NCBI RefSeq assembly: GCF_002116905.1
Contig: NZ_CP015118.1
Coordinates: 1,860,001 to 1,924,000 of the forward strand
DNA length: 64,000 nt
Source: Piscinibacter gummiphilus
GTDB lineage: Bacteria; Pseudomonadota; Gammaproteobacteria; Burkholderiales; Burkholderiaceae_C
Direction of reading: 5' to 3'
Position 1 is the first letter of the stretch. Each line of letters begins with the position of its first letter. Made by a program: the position numbers and the translations under genes. Positions 24,856 through 33,195 of the stretch are shown here, piece by piece. A model generated the notes under the pieces. The model searched no databases, was not told the DNA's origin, and saw only the letters and a program-made list of their open reading frames with translations.

Positions 24856-26676
24856 TCAGGGGCTCCGCACCGCCTCGGGCCCCAACCCCTCGACCAACAC
24901 CGCGTGCAGCTGCGCATCGGTGAACGGCTTCGCGAGGAAGTCGTCCATGCCCGCTTCGATGCACTGCTCGCGGTCCTGCGGGAAGACGTTCGCGGTGAGC
25001 GCCACGAGGCGCAGCCGCGGCAGGCCGTGCTCCGACTCCATCTGGCGGATGCGCCGCGCCGCCTCGAAGCCGTCCATGAGCGGCATCTGGCAGTCGAGCA
25101 GCACGAGGTCGGGGCGCTGGCCGCCGTGGCCCAGCCGCGCCAGCACCTCGTGGCCGTCGCGGGCGCGGTCCACGGTCAGGCCCCAGCGTTGCAGCGCGGC
25201 CTCGGCCACGATGGCGTTGACCTCGTTGTCCTCGGCCAGCAGCACGGTGCCCGACAGCATCGCGCCCGCGGCAGGCTCGGCCGCGGGAGCCGGTGCGGGA
25301 GGGGTGCGGGCCGGCGCGGGTGCCGGGGGCAGCGGCAGCTCCAGCTCGAACGTGGAGCCGGCGCCGGGGCTGCTGGTGCAGCTCACGCGGCCGCCCATGG
25401 CCTCGCAGATGTCGCGCGTGATGCTGAGGCCGAGGCCCGTGCCCCCGAAGCGGCGGCTGTTCGACGTGTCGGCCTGCGCGAAGGGTTCGAAGAGCCGTTC
25501 GAGCATCGATGGGCCCATGCCCACGCCGGTGTCGGTCACCCGGGCGCGGAACACGCCCGAGGCGTCGGTGCTGGCCGACACCGTCACGCTGCCGCGGTCG
25601 GTGAACTTGATGGCGTTGCCGATCAGGTTGAAGAGCACCTGGCGCAGCCGGAACGGGTCGGCCGACCGCACGCAGGGGTGCGGCAGGTCGAGCTTCGTGG
25701 TCATCACGAGCCCCTTCTCGGACGCCGCGGGCGCGCACATCGCGACGGTGTCCTCGATCAGCTGGCGCAGGTCGACGGTCTCGGGGTGCAGGTCGATGCC
25801 GTGGGCGCCGAAGCGGGAGAACTCGAGGATGTTGTTGATGAGGCCCAGCAGGTGTTCACCGCAGCGCCGGATCACCCGCACGCCCTCGATGCGGCGGTCG
25901 GTGGCCGTGGCGTGCTGCAGCATGTTGGCCATGCCGAGGATGCCGTGCAGCGGCGTGCGCAGTTCGTGGCTCATGTTCGCGACGAACTCGTTCTTCGCGA
26001 GGTTGTCGCGATGGGCCGCGGCGAGCGCCGCCGACAGCTGCTGCGTGAGCCGCTCGTTCTTGAAGCGCAGCGTCAGCATCTCCACCACCATGCGCTCGGA
26101 GCGCCGCGTGGCCCGCATCAGCAGCGCGAGGAAGATCAGCACGCCGAAGCCGCCGTAGAAGCCGAAGCTGTCGCCGCGCAGCAGCATCACGATGGCCGCC
26201 GGCAGCACGATGGGCACGTTGTAGGCGAGGCAGGCGATCCAGTCCACGTGAAGCACGAAGGCCGCGACGGCGCTGACGCCCACCAGCGACGCGATCACCA
26301 CGGTGATGGTCGGGATGTCCGCGGGCGGCACCAGCCACACGCCGGCCGCGCCCCACACGAGGCCATCGGCGAACAGCATCAGCTTGCCCCAGAACAGCCA
26401 CGACAGCGACTGCGGCCGGCGCAGGTACAGGCGGACCTGCACGATGCGCGGGATCACGACGAGCACCTTCGCGATCACCCACCACAGCAGCGCCTGGTCG
26501 GGCACGTCGCCCCGCAGGTGCAGCGCGAAGCCCAGCGCGAAGATCGTGGCGGCGAACGTGGCCACGGCCGTCTGGCCGAACACCATCGCCATCTGCTCCT
26601 GGCGGACGCGGATGCGGACGTCGTCCTCGGCAGGGCCGGGCCGGAGGTGCACTGCAGGGGCGGGGGTGTCACCCAT
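24856..26676 (-). CDS. Hybrid histidine kinase/response regulator
   Basis: A 606-residue membrane sensor kinase. The N-terminal six to seven helices (~25-190) resemble MASE-type integral sensors with no large periplasmic domain. HisKA phospho-acceptor H237 is in NMSHELRTPLHG. HATPase boxes: NLIGNAIKF (N), DTGVGMG (G1), GGTGLGLS (G2). A receiver domain follows (~470-600) with phospho-acceptor D528 in LLDCQMPLMDGF and lysine in AKPF. The output partner (HPt/regulator) is not adjacent. It converges on the M15 gene with a 9-bp gap. Signal unknown. Confidence 0.92.
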   Translation of the reverse strand: MGDTPAPAVHLRPGPAEDDVRIRVRQEQMAMVFGQTAVATFAATIFALGFALHLRGDVPDQALLWWVIAKVLVVIPRIVQVRLYLRRPQSLSWLFWGKLMLFADGLVWGAAGVWLVPPADIPTITVVIASLVGVSAVAAFVLHVDWIACLAYNVPIVLPAAIVMLLRGDSFGFYGGFGVLIFLALLMRATRRSERMVVEMLTLRFKNERLTQQLSAALAAAHRDNLAKNEFVANMSHELRTPLHGILGMANMLQHATATDRRIEGVRVIRRCGEHLLGLINNILEFSRFGAHGIDLHPETVDLRQLIEDTVAMCAPAASEKGLVMTTKLDLPHPCVRSADPFRLRQVLFNLIGNAIKFTDRGSVTVSASTDASGVFRARVTDTGVGMGPSMLERLFEPFAQADTSNSRRFGGTGLGLSITRDICEAMGGRVSCTSSPGAGSTFELELPLPPAPAPARTPPAPAPAAEPAAGAMLSGTVLLAEDNEVNAIVAEAALQRWGLTVDRARDGHEVLARLGHGGQRPDLVLLDCQMPLMDGFEAARRIRQMESEHGLPRLRLVALTANVFPQDREQCIEAGMDDFLAKPFTDAQLHAVLVEGLGPEAVRSP

Positions 26677-26738
26677 GGGCGGATCCGTCGTGGGCGGAGC
26701 CCGTACGTTACACCGTCAGGCTGCCCCGCGCTCGGCGG

Positions 26739-27680
26739 TCAGTCCGCCAGCAGTTCCGCCACCAGGTGCGGGGCGGCCGGGTCGGTGAAGAGGGTGTCGG
26801 CCGGCAGGTCGGCGAAGGCCGAGTCGGCCAGCGCCCCGGGGGGCGCGCCGTGCTCCCGCAGCACGTCGCGGAAGGCGCCCAGGTGGCGGTCGGTCAGCTC
26901 GTCGACGAGGCCGTCGTCGGCGATGCGGCGGGGCTGCAGCGGGCGGTGGAGGGATGCCGAGATTTCGTCTCGGCGCGATGCACGTGCGGCCACCCGGTTC
27001 GCCACCAGGTGCACGAGCGTCTGCGACGTGCTCAGGCTTTCGTTGGCGATCCCGGGCACGGGGGCGAGCGGGGCGTCGAGGCCCAGGGTGGCGACGAAAT
27101 CGGACAGCACGGTGCCGCCGACGAGGCGGTCGCGTTCGTAGGGGCGCAGCAGCACGCGGTCCGCGCCGAACGTGGTTTCCCAGGCGTCGCGCAGGGCCTG
27201 CACGTCGAGGTAGTCGCGGCGGCTCTCGTAGAAGGTGCGGATGCCGTGCCGGTATTTCCACCGCCGCACCCATTCGCGGTAGCACGACTCGACGTAGTCG
27301 ACCGGGTGGCGCAGGTAGGCGAGCAGGTACACCGGGCGATCGGGCATCAGGGCCGCGACGGCGAGCGGATCGATCTGCGGGGAAAAGAAGTTCTCGTGCG
27401 AGATCAGCACGCGGCCGTGCCACCCGTCGAGTTCGGCGTGCAGCTGCCGCCACGACGGGTGGAGGATGTTGTCGCGCGCCTCGGTCATCAGCGTGCGGTG
27501 GCGGTGGCCGGTGGCCACCTGGTCCACGAGGCCGGCGCGCGGGTAGAGCCAGCCGGCCTCGGCGAGGGCGCCGCGGTTGGCCTGCAGGGTGTTCTGGATG
27601 GCGGACGAGCCGGTCTTGTGCATGCCGCCGTGGACCACGATGGCGTCGGGCGGCAGGTCGAGCAGGTCGGTCGGTCGCAT
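26739..27680 (-). CDS. PAPS-dependent sulfotransferase-like protein
   Basis: A 313-residue protein of the sulfotransferase superfamily. VVHGGMHKTGSSAIQNTL (residues ~15-32) is the 5'-phosphosulfate-binding loop; YLRHPVDYVESCYREW is the 3'-phosphate-binding segment. No signal peptide, so it acts in the cytoplasm on a small molecule or glycan precursor. It lies 11 bp downstream of the APS kinase gene cysC on the same strand, which would supply the PAPS donor. The acceptor is unknown. The helical C-terminal half is divergent. Confidence 0.8.
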   Translation of the reverse strand: MRPTDLLDLPPDAIVVHGGMHKTGSSAIQNTLQANRGALAEAGWLYPRAGLVDQVATGHRHRTLMTEARDNILHPSWRQLHAELDGWHGRVLISHENFFSPQIDPLAVAALMPDRPVYLLAYLRHPVDYVESCYREWVRRWKYRHGIRTFYESRRDYLDVQALRDAWETTFGADRVLLRPYERDRLVGGTVLSDFVATLGLDAPLAPVPGIANESLSTSQTLVHLVANRVAARASRRDEISASLHRPLQPRRIADDGLVDELTDRHLGAFRDVLREHGAPPGALADSAFADLPADTLFTDPAAPHLVAELLAD

Positions 27681-27691
27681 CGCGGGTCTCG

Positions 27692-28333
27692 TCAGCGCGG
27701 CAGCGCGCGGGCGCTCAGCACGCCGCGGTCCACGAGGGTTTCGATCAGCACGCGGCAGGCGTCGTCGGGCGAGCCGCGGTCCGAGTGGAGGTGCACGTCG
27801 GGATGGCGTGGCGCCTCGTAGGTGGCCTGCACCCCGGTGAGCTGGATGGCCTCGCCGCGTCGGGCGCGGGCGTAGAGGCCCTTCGTGTCGCGCTGCTGCA
27901 CGACCGGCAGCGGCGCATCGACGAACACCTCGAGGAACTGGCCGGCGGGCAGCAGCGCACGGGCCTGGTCGCGCGAGGCCTGGAACGGCGAGATCAGGGT
28001 CACGAGCACGATCAGGCGCGAACGCGCCATCAGCGCGGCCACGTGGGCCACGCGGCGGATGTTCTCCACGCGGTCGGTGTCCGAGAAGCCCAGGTCGTCG
28101 CACAGGCCTTCGCGCACGTCGTCCCCGTCGAGGCGGGCGGTGTGGCAGCCGAGGTCGTCGAGCACGGACTGCAGCCGGCCGGCAATGGTCGACTTGCCCG
28201 CACCCGACAGCCCGGTGAACCACAGCACGCACGGGGCATGGACCGGCACCGGGCGCCACAGCAGCGGCACGGGGCGCAGTGATTCGTCGGCGAAGCCGGC
28301 GGGGGCGGTGATGTCGAAGGCGGGCTGGTGCAC
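27692..28333 (-). CDS. cysC: Adenylyl-sulfate (APS) kinase
   Basis: A 213-residue APS kinase that phosphorylates adenylyl sulfate to PAPS. P-loop GLSGAGKS (41-48), LDGDDVREGLCDDLGFS, ISPFQASRDQAR, and QRDTKGLYARARRGE ... TGVQATYEAP are all family landmarks. It has a ~30-residue N-terminal extension before the kinase. Start is a GTG at 28333, the only start codon upstream of the extension in this frame. No cysD/cysN in the window, so APS must come from elsewhere. Position before a sulfotransferase gene suggests a dedicated sulfation role rather than assimilation. Confidence 0.9.
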   Translation of the reverse strand: MHQPAFDITAPAGFADESLRPVPLLWRPVPVHAPCVLWFTGLSGAGKSTIAGRLQSVLDDLGCHTARLDGDDVREGLCDDLGFSDTDRVENIRRVAHVAALMARSRLIVLVTLISPFQASRDQARALLPAGQFLEVFVDAPLPVVQQRDTKGLYARARRGEAIQLTGVQATYEAPRHPDVHLHSDRGSPDDACRVLIETLVDRGVLSARALPR

Positions 28334-28413
28334 GGCGGAATCCCCGGAACGTTTGCGGAGATTGTTCCGGTGTCCCGCCGCGGCGATCGCCGGAAAAGAC
28401 CGGCTGGTCGGGG

Positions 28414-28995
28414 TCAGATCTCCGCGGGCGGCGTGCGCGCGTCTTCCTCGCACTGCGCCTGCAGGCGGGCGATGCCTTCGGCGCCGAGGGTGGCCATGGT
28501 CTGCATGTTCACCTCGAAGACGGATTCCGCGTCGGGGAACGCCGCGGCCGCGCGGTCGACGCTTTCCTCGCGCAGCAGGTGCAGCGTCGGGTAGGGCGAG
28601 CGGTTCGTGGCGTTGGTGGGGTCGTCCGGCTCGGTGTCGGCGAACTGGTACTGCGGATGGAACGTGGCCACCTGCAGGATGCCGGCGTAGCCGAGCTGCT
28701 CCACGGCGGCGTCGGCCGCGTCGAGGAAGTCGTTGAAGTCCTCGAAGTCGGTCAGCACGAAGGGGTGCACGATCAGCGTGGTGTCGGTCTTTTCGGGGTC
28801 GCGTTCGGCGAGGTAGTGCATCTCCGAGCACAGCGTGTCGAGCAGGGTCTGCTCGTCGGTGGCGTCGCTGAAGACGTAGCGCACCTGGCCCTTGACCTGC
28901 ACGGCCTTCGCGAAGGGGCACAGGTTCAGGCCGATCACGGCACGGTCGACCCAGGCGCGGGTGTGGGCGAGGGCGAATTCGGGGGTGAGGGACAT
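28414..28995 (-). CDS. DUF1415 family protein
   Basis: A 193-residue soluble protein. The DUF1415 hallmarks are LNLCPFAKAV near residue 25, LIVHPFVLTDFEDFNDFLD, and FHPQYQFADTEPDDPTNATN, then NRSPYPTLHLLREESV. A conserved cysteine in LCPFA and the His/Asp clusters hint at catalysis, but no function is known. It is common in Gammaproteobacteria and Betaproteobacteria as a single gene. Confidence 0.9.
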   Translation of the reverse strand: MSLTPEFALAHTRAWVDRAVIGLNLCPFAKAVQVKGQVRYVFSDATDEQTLLDTLCSEMHYLAERDPEKTDTTLIVHPFVLTDFEDFNDFLDAADAAVEQLGYAGILQVATFHPQYQFADTEPDDPTNATNRSPYPTLHLLREESVDRAAAAFPDAESVFEVNMQTMATLGAEGIARLQAQCEEDARTPPAEI

Positions 28996-29044
28996 CGTGG
29001 TGGCGCAGAGAGGAAAACCTGGGTCCATTGGACCCGATCGGGGA

Positions 29045-29536
29045 TCAGCCGTACACGTGGAAACCGTCGAAGTCGGCCTTGCCGATCGGCAGCCCGGCAT
29101 GCCGCAGGATGTGGTACGCGGCACCCACGTGGAAGAAGAAGTTCGGCAGGGCGTACAGGTGCAGGAAGTCGTCGGCCGGCAGCACGAGGCGGGCCTGGCC
29201 GGCGGTGTCCTCCACCTCGCGCGGCACGGCGAAGGCGGCCGGGTCCAGTGCAGCCACCAGCGTCGACGCGCGGGCGAGGCGGCGCCGCAGCCCGTCGGCC
29301 GTGGGCGGCATGTCGCCGTACGGCGGCACCGGCAGGCCGGCGAGCGGGAAGCAGGTGCGCAGCGCGAAGTTGGCCGCCACCTCCACCTGCGTGTGGAACG
29401 GCAGCATGTCGGGCGCGAGGCGGGCGGTCAGCAGCGCGGGCTCGGCCGCGGCCCGGTCGACCCACGTGCCGAGGCGGTCGAGGTAGCGCAGGAAGACCGG
29501 CACCGAGGCCGTGAACCGCGGCGGAGCCGTGCTCAC
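29045..29536 (-). CDS. DUF1993 family protein
   Basis: A 163-residue DUF1993 protein, a four-helix-bundle relative of DinB-type folds: VPVFLRYLDRLGTWVDRA, LAPDMLPFHTQVEVAANFA, NFFFHVGAAYHILRHAGLP (the C-terminal signature) and a terminal GKADFDGF. Function unknown. The GTG start at 29536 overlaps the lysE-like stop (GTGA), indicating translational coupling to that gene; no ATG fits the family N-terminus. Confidence 0.85.
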   Translation of the reverse strand: MSTAPPRFTASVPVFLRYLDRLGTWVDRAAAEPALLTARLAPDMLPFHTQVEVAANFALRTCFPLAGLPVPPYGDMPPTADGLRRRLARASTLVAALDPAAFAVPREVEDTAGQARLVLPADDFLHLYALPNFFFHVGAAYHILRHAGLPIGKADFDGFHVYG

Positions 29537-30168
29537 GGCGTGGACGCGCGGCGGATGGTGGCGAGCAGGAACCCGGCGCCGATGAACGTGGCGCCCGACA
29601 CCCGGTTGAACAGCCGCGCCCGGCCGCGTTCTCGCAGCCACGGCGCGAGCCGCGCGGCGAACGTGGCGTACACCATCAGGCAGGTGAGCTCGAAGGCGAC
29701 GAACGTGGCGCCCATCGCGAGGAACTGGGGCATCCGCGGCGCGAGCGGGTCGATGAACTGCGGGAAGAACGCGGTGAAGAACAGCAGCGCCTTCGGGTTG
29801 CTGGCCCCCACGAGCAGCCCCTGCACGTACAGCGCGCGCACGGTGCCCGCGGAACGCGCCTGGTCGGGCACGTCGAAGCTCGATGCCGAGGACCGGAAGG
29901 TGGTGATCCCGATGTAGATCAGGTACGCGGCACCGGCCCACTTGATGGCATGGAACAGCGTTTCGGAGGCGGCCAGCACGGCGCCCAGGCCGACGGCCGA
30001 GCACGCCATGATGCCCAGCACCGCGGTGATGCTGCCGAGGGCGGACGCGAGCGTGAGGCGCGCCCCGTGGTTCACGCCGTTGGTCACGCACATCAGCACG
30101 GCCGGGCCGGGCGTGAGGGTGAGCACGAGGACGGCGGCGGCGTACAGCAGCCAGGCATCGAAGGACAT
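29533..30168 (-). CDS. LysE/RhtB-family amino acid exporter
   Basis: A 211-residue inner-membrane exporter with six helices. TPGPAVLMCVTNGVNHG near the N-terminus (~20-36) carries the family TPGP motif, and GLLVGASNPKALLFFTAFFPQF is the diagnostic central segment. Members export basic amino acids, homoserine/threonine or similar. Substrate not predictable. First gene of a short unit with the DUF1993 gene. Confidence 0.92.
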   Translation of the reverse strand: MSFDAWLLYAAAVLVLTLTPGPAVLMCVTNGVNHGARLTLASALGSITAVLGIMACSAVGLGAVLAASETLFHAIKWAGAAYLIYIGITTFRSSASSFDVPDQARSAGTVRALYVQGLLVGASNPKALLFFTAFFPQFIDPLAPRMPQFLAMGATFVAFELTCLMVYATFAARLAPWLRERGRARLFNRVSGATFIGAGFLLATIRRASTP

Positions 30169-30187
30169 GGAGGAAGCTCCGGGAGGA

Positions 30188-30514
30188 TCAGGAGGACAGG
30201 TCGACCAGCAGCTCGAGGCGGTTCACCTCGAGCCAGGTGTCTTGCTTGAATTGTCGGTGAAACTGCTCGATGGCGGCCTGCGACCGCCGTGCGATCTCGA
30301 ACGCGGCCTCGACGTCGGCCGCGCGCAGGTAGTAGACGAGGCTGTCGCCGCTGGCGTCGCTCTCGAGGAACACCGACTCCACCGACACGCCCTCGTCGTC
30401 CAGCGTGCGCAGCGCCTCCGCGCGGTGGGCATGGAGGTGCGCGGCCCAGGCGCGCACGCGGGGCAGGCTGCCCGGCTGGAGCCGGACTCGGGCACAGACG
30501 ACGTCGTCTTTCAT
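30188..30514 (-). CDS. DUF6176-like small protein
   Basis: A 108-residue protein resembling DUF6176: RVRLQPGSLPRVRAWAAHL, a middle DEGVSVESVFLESD and C-terminal FHRQFKQDTWLEVNRLELLVDL. The alternating beta-alpha pattern looks like a ferredoxin-like alpha/beta-barrel-dimer (ABM-like) fold. Unknown function; 19 bp upstream of the exporter gene on the same strand, so possibly co-transcribed. Confidence 0.7.
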   Translation of the reverse strand: MKDDVVCARVRLQPGSLPRVRAWAAHLHAHRAEALRTLDDEGVSVESVFLESDASGDSLVYYLRAADVEAAFEIARRSQAAIEQFHRQFKQDTWLEVNRLELLVDLSS

Positions 30515-30569
30515 GGGCGGGCCTCCGGAGGGTGCGGGACCCCATTGTGGCCCCGGGTACCATGGCGGG

Positions 30570-31076
30570 GTGCTGAAGTACCTGACCGCTTACTCCCCGA
30601 CGCTGCAGGCGAAGGTGCAGACCCTCGTCGACGAGGGGCGCCTGGCCGAGGTGCTGCGTGCCCGCTACGGCGGCGTGCACGACGTGCGCTCCGACGCCGC
30701 CCTGTACGACTACACCCTCGAGCTGAAGAACCGCCACCTGCGCAACGCCTCGCCGGTGTCGAAGGTGGCGTACGACAACAAGCTCAAGGTGATCCAGCAC
30801 GCCCTCGGCACGCACACCACGGTGTCGCGCGTGCAGGGCACGAAGCTCAAGGCCAAGCGCGAGATCCGCATCGCGAGCCTGTTCAGGCAGACCCCGCCCG
30901 AGTTCCTGAAGATGATCGTCGTGCACGAGCTCGCGCACCTGAAGGAACGCGAGCACGACAAGGCGTTCTACGCGCTGTGCGAGCACATGGAGCCCGCCTA
31001 CCACCAGATCGAGTTCGACCTGCGGATGTACCTCACGCAGCTCGACCTCTCCGACGAACCCGTTTTCACCGCATGA
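30570..31076 (+). CDS. YgjP-like M48-type metallopeptidase
   Basis: A 168-residue protein of the YgjP/WLM-type metallopeptidase group. Zinc motif HELAHLKEREHDKAFY (HExxH plus a downstream His and Glu-side ligand), preceded by PPEFLKMIVV. ASLFRQTPPEFL and the C-terminal aromatic YHQIEFDLRMYL are typical. GTG start at 30570; the ATG at 30562 is out of frame and stops at once. Cytoplasmic; E. coli YgjP-like proteins are poorly understood. Confidence 0.8.
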   Translation: MLKYLTAYSPTLQAKVQTLVDEGRLAEVLRARYGGVHDVRSDAALYDYTLELKNRHLRNASPVSKVAYDNKLKVIQHALGTHTTVSRVQGTKLKAKREIRIASLFRQTPPEFLKMIVVHELAHLKEREHDKAFYALCEHMEPAYHQIEFDLRMYLTQLDLSDEPVFTA

Positions 31077-31086
31077 TCCCGACCTC

Positions 31087-31869
31087 ATGGCATTGACTTC
31101 CGCCGGCCAGATCTTCCTGGCGTGCAGCGCGGTGTTCCTGGGCGCTGCGTACGGGCTGGGGCGGGGCGTCTCGCGCCGCCTGCGTCCGGGGAAGCGCACC
31201 AGCGTGCTGCTGGTGATCATCTTCTTCACGATGATCGCCCTGTTCGTGCCCTTCACCTGGTGGACCGGCCAGGCGTTCTTCGCGCTGGCGACCAAACCCA
31301 TCTACAGCGCCACCGTGGTGGGGCACACGTCGGAGCTTCGCGACTACGAGGAGAAGGACTCGCGCGGGCGCACCGTGCGGGGCCAGCGCCTGATGCACAC
31401 CGCCCAGGTGCGGTTCCTCGGACCCGACGGCGCCTGGCTGGAGCTGCCCAACTCGGTGGCCTCGGGCGACGAACCCGTCGACGGGTCGGGGCTCAAGGTG
31501 GTGTACGCGCCGGGGGACCGGGTGGCCACCGAACTCAGCGTCCGCAGCGTGGGCCTGTGGCTCGGGGCGAGCGTGATGCTGTTCATCCTCGGCTACTTCC
31601 TGTGGGCCGCGGTCTGGTACGCCATGGGGCGCCCGATGGAAGGCGTGCGGGACTTCGGCATGGCCTTCCTGTTCCGGTTCCTGCTGCCGGTGGTCACGTC
31701 GCTGATGGCGGCGGCCCTGGGCTACACCGCGCTCAAGTACTTCGCGCTGGGCAATCCGGACGGGCACCCGCTGTGGGTCGCCTGCCTGTGCACCCTCTTC
31801 ACGCTGGCGCTGCTGCCCCTTCTGGTGACGCTGCTCACGCCGGCGAAGGGACAGCGACGGGGCAAGTGA
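31087..31869 (+). CDS. DUF3592-like membrane protein
   Basis: A 260-residue membrane protein. Helices at ~8-25 and ~40-65 flank a start; an extracytoplasmic beta domain (~75-150: YSATVVGHTSELRDYEE, TAQVRFLGPDGAWLEL, LKVVYAPGDRVATEL) has the DUF3592 pattern (variable-strand domain followed by VxYxPxxP-like VVYAPGDR); then three more helices. Function unknown. It begins 10 bp after the YgjP-like gene and is likely co-transcribed. Confidence 0.65.
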   Translation: MALTSAGQIFLACSAVFLGAAYGLGRGVSRRLRPGKRTSVLLVIIFFTMIALFVPFTWWTGQAFFALATKPIYSATVVGHTSELRDYEEKDSRGRTVRGQRLMHTAQVRFLGPDGAWLELPNSVASGDEPVDGSGLKVVYAPGDRVATELSVRSVGLWLGASVMLFILGYFLWAAVWYAMGRPMEGVRDFGMAFLFRFLLPVVTSLMAAALGYTALKYFALGNPDGHPLWVACLCTLFTLALLPLLVTLLTPAKGQRRGK

Positions 31870-32613
31870 TCAGCGGGTGCTGGTCTCGGACCACCACGTG
31901 CGGGCCATCGCCACGACGGGGTACAGCATCAGCGCCGCGCATAGCCACCCGTACCAGGCGCCCCCTTCCATGAACGGCGCGAGCCGGTCGGGCAGGGTGC
32001 TGTCGTGGGCCACCGACGCGAGGACCAGCTCGGCACAGCCCTTGAGGATGAGCTGGATCGACAGCAGGGCCATCAGCAGCGCGGAGAGCCGGAACACCGA
32101 CAGCATGCCGACCCGCGTGCGAAGCGGCCGGTAGGCGGCCGCCAGCAGGCCGGTCGCCAGCAGGCCGAGCCCGAACCCCGTCGCGGTGTCGGCCGGACCG
32201 GCCTCGTCGTGCGTCTCGTGAAGGAAAAAGGCGAGTTCCACGGACTCGCGCAGTCCGACGATGACGCCGAACACACCCACCCAGATCGTGGCCGACGGCC
32301 GCGCCGTCCAGGCGTCCGCGGCCAGCTGCGTGCGGCTCCGGATGATCTGGGCCGACGACAGCATGCTCGTCGTGAGGAACAGGATCGCCGCGGCGAAGAG
32401 CGCCGAGATGCCCGCGGACAGCCGCGGGTCCCACGGGTACGCCGCCGCCGCTGCGGACAGGGCCGCGCCCGCGAGCACGCCCAGCCCCATCGCCCCCGGT
32501 AACCCGCGCGCGAGGTCGGCCCGCGCGGCGTTGCGCAGGTACTCCGCGGCGGCCTGCGCGATGAGCAGCAGTTCGGCGCATTCCCGCAGGGTCACGAACA
32601 GTGCGTTGAACAT
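31870..32613 (-). CDS. FTR1-family iron permease-like protein
   Basis: A 247-residue seven-helix protein of the FTR1/EfeU family. Both iron-translocation motifs are present in RExxE form: RECAE (residues ~8-12, helix 1) and RESVE in GLRESVELAFF (helix 4). It lacks the EfeO/EfeB partner genes. It abuts the DUF3592 gene stop (31869/31870). An iron-binding protein gene with a Fur-like box lies 600 bp to the right, so an iron role is plausible. An alternative ATG 30 bp upstream (32643) is possible. Confidence 0.8.
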   Translation of the reverse strand: MFNALFVTLRECAELLLIAQAAAEYLRNAARADLARGLPGAMGLGVLAGAALSAAAAAYPWDPRLSAGISALFAAAILFLTTSMLSSAQIIRSRTQLAADAWTARPSATIWVGVFGVIVGLRESVELAFFLHETHDEAGPADTATGFGLGLLATGLLAAAYRPLRTRVGMLSVFRLSALLMALLSIQLILKGCAELVLASVAHDSTLPDRLAPFMEGGAWYGWLCAALMLYPVVAMARTWWSETSTR

Positions 32614-32709
32614 GGGGGCACGGATGTCACGGTGGAGCGGCATTATCCGGCGCGGCGGCCGCGGGCCGCGTGCGACACTGGCGACGGCTCCGGAATCTCC
32701 CCCGCATCG

Positions 32710-33057
32710 ATGAAACAGGCACCCAACGACCAGGACGTTCTCCACCTCGTCGACGAAGCGATCGACCGGTTCGACGGCAACCTGAACGACCTCGGCAGCG
32801 CCATCGGCATGCTGATGCTGGCGCGGCGGTACGGGTGGCGGGTGGTCCTGCTGATCCACAGCCCGGGCACGGTGCGCAAGTACCTCAAGATCCTGGGCCT
32901 CCCCAACCTCCGGGAGGTGGTCCCCGAGGTGGGTGAACTCGCCCAGCGCTCGAAGGCCTGGCGCCTGATCGAGGGCACCAGCAGCTTCTGGAAGGTCGTG
33001 CGCGGCCAGATCAGCGGCGTGCGCACGGCGCTCGTCGACCCGCCGTCCAAGGGCTGA
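32710..33057 (+). CDS. Conserved hypothetical protein, 115 aa
   Basis: A 115-residue soluble protein I cannot assign. It starts DQDVLHLVDEAIDRFDGNLN and continues with ARRYGWRVVLLIHSPGTVRKY, then a basic helical C-terminus. Coding potential is strong (third-position GC) and it has no overlapping competitor. It sits between the FTR1-like gene (divergent, 96 bp) and the iron-binding protein gene on the same strand. No signal peptide. Confidence 0.6.
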   Translation: MKQAPNDQDVLHLVDEAIDRFDGNLNDLGSAIGMLMLARRYGWRVVLLIHSPGTVRKYLKILGLPNLREVVPEVGELAQRSKAWRLIEGTSSFWKVVRGQISGVRTALVDPPSKG

Positions 33058-33100
33058 TCCCGCCCGGCCCGGTCCGGGCTTCGAGGCCAGGCAGTGGTGC

Positions 33101-33130
33101 TTGACAGTACTACTGCCCGCTGCATACATT
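33101..33130 (+). promoter_or_regulatory. Sigma-70-type promoter for the iron-binding protein gene
   Basis: TTGACA (33101-33106), 18-bp spacer, TACATT (33125-33130). A consensus -35 is rare in this GC-rich window. It lies 65 bp before the GTG start and just ahead of a Fur-box-like palindrome. Confidence 0.6.
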
Positions 33131-33140
33131 TGCTGGCGCT

Positions 33141-33157
33141 TGCGAGCGATTCGCATT
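33141..33157. promoter_or_regulatory. Fur-box-like palindrome
   Basis: TGCGAGCGATTCGCATT contains the inverted repeat TGCGA-N5-TCGCA and fits the 7-1-7 Fur layout (TGCGAGC-G-ATTCGCA, five of seven symmetric). It begins 10 bases after the -10, where a bound repressor would block transcription. Iron control is inferred from site and gene. Confidence 0.5.
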
Positions 33158-33195
33158 CGCCGCCATTGCCGCGCCCCCGCATCCCGAGGACCTCC

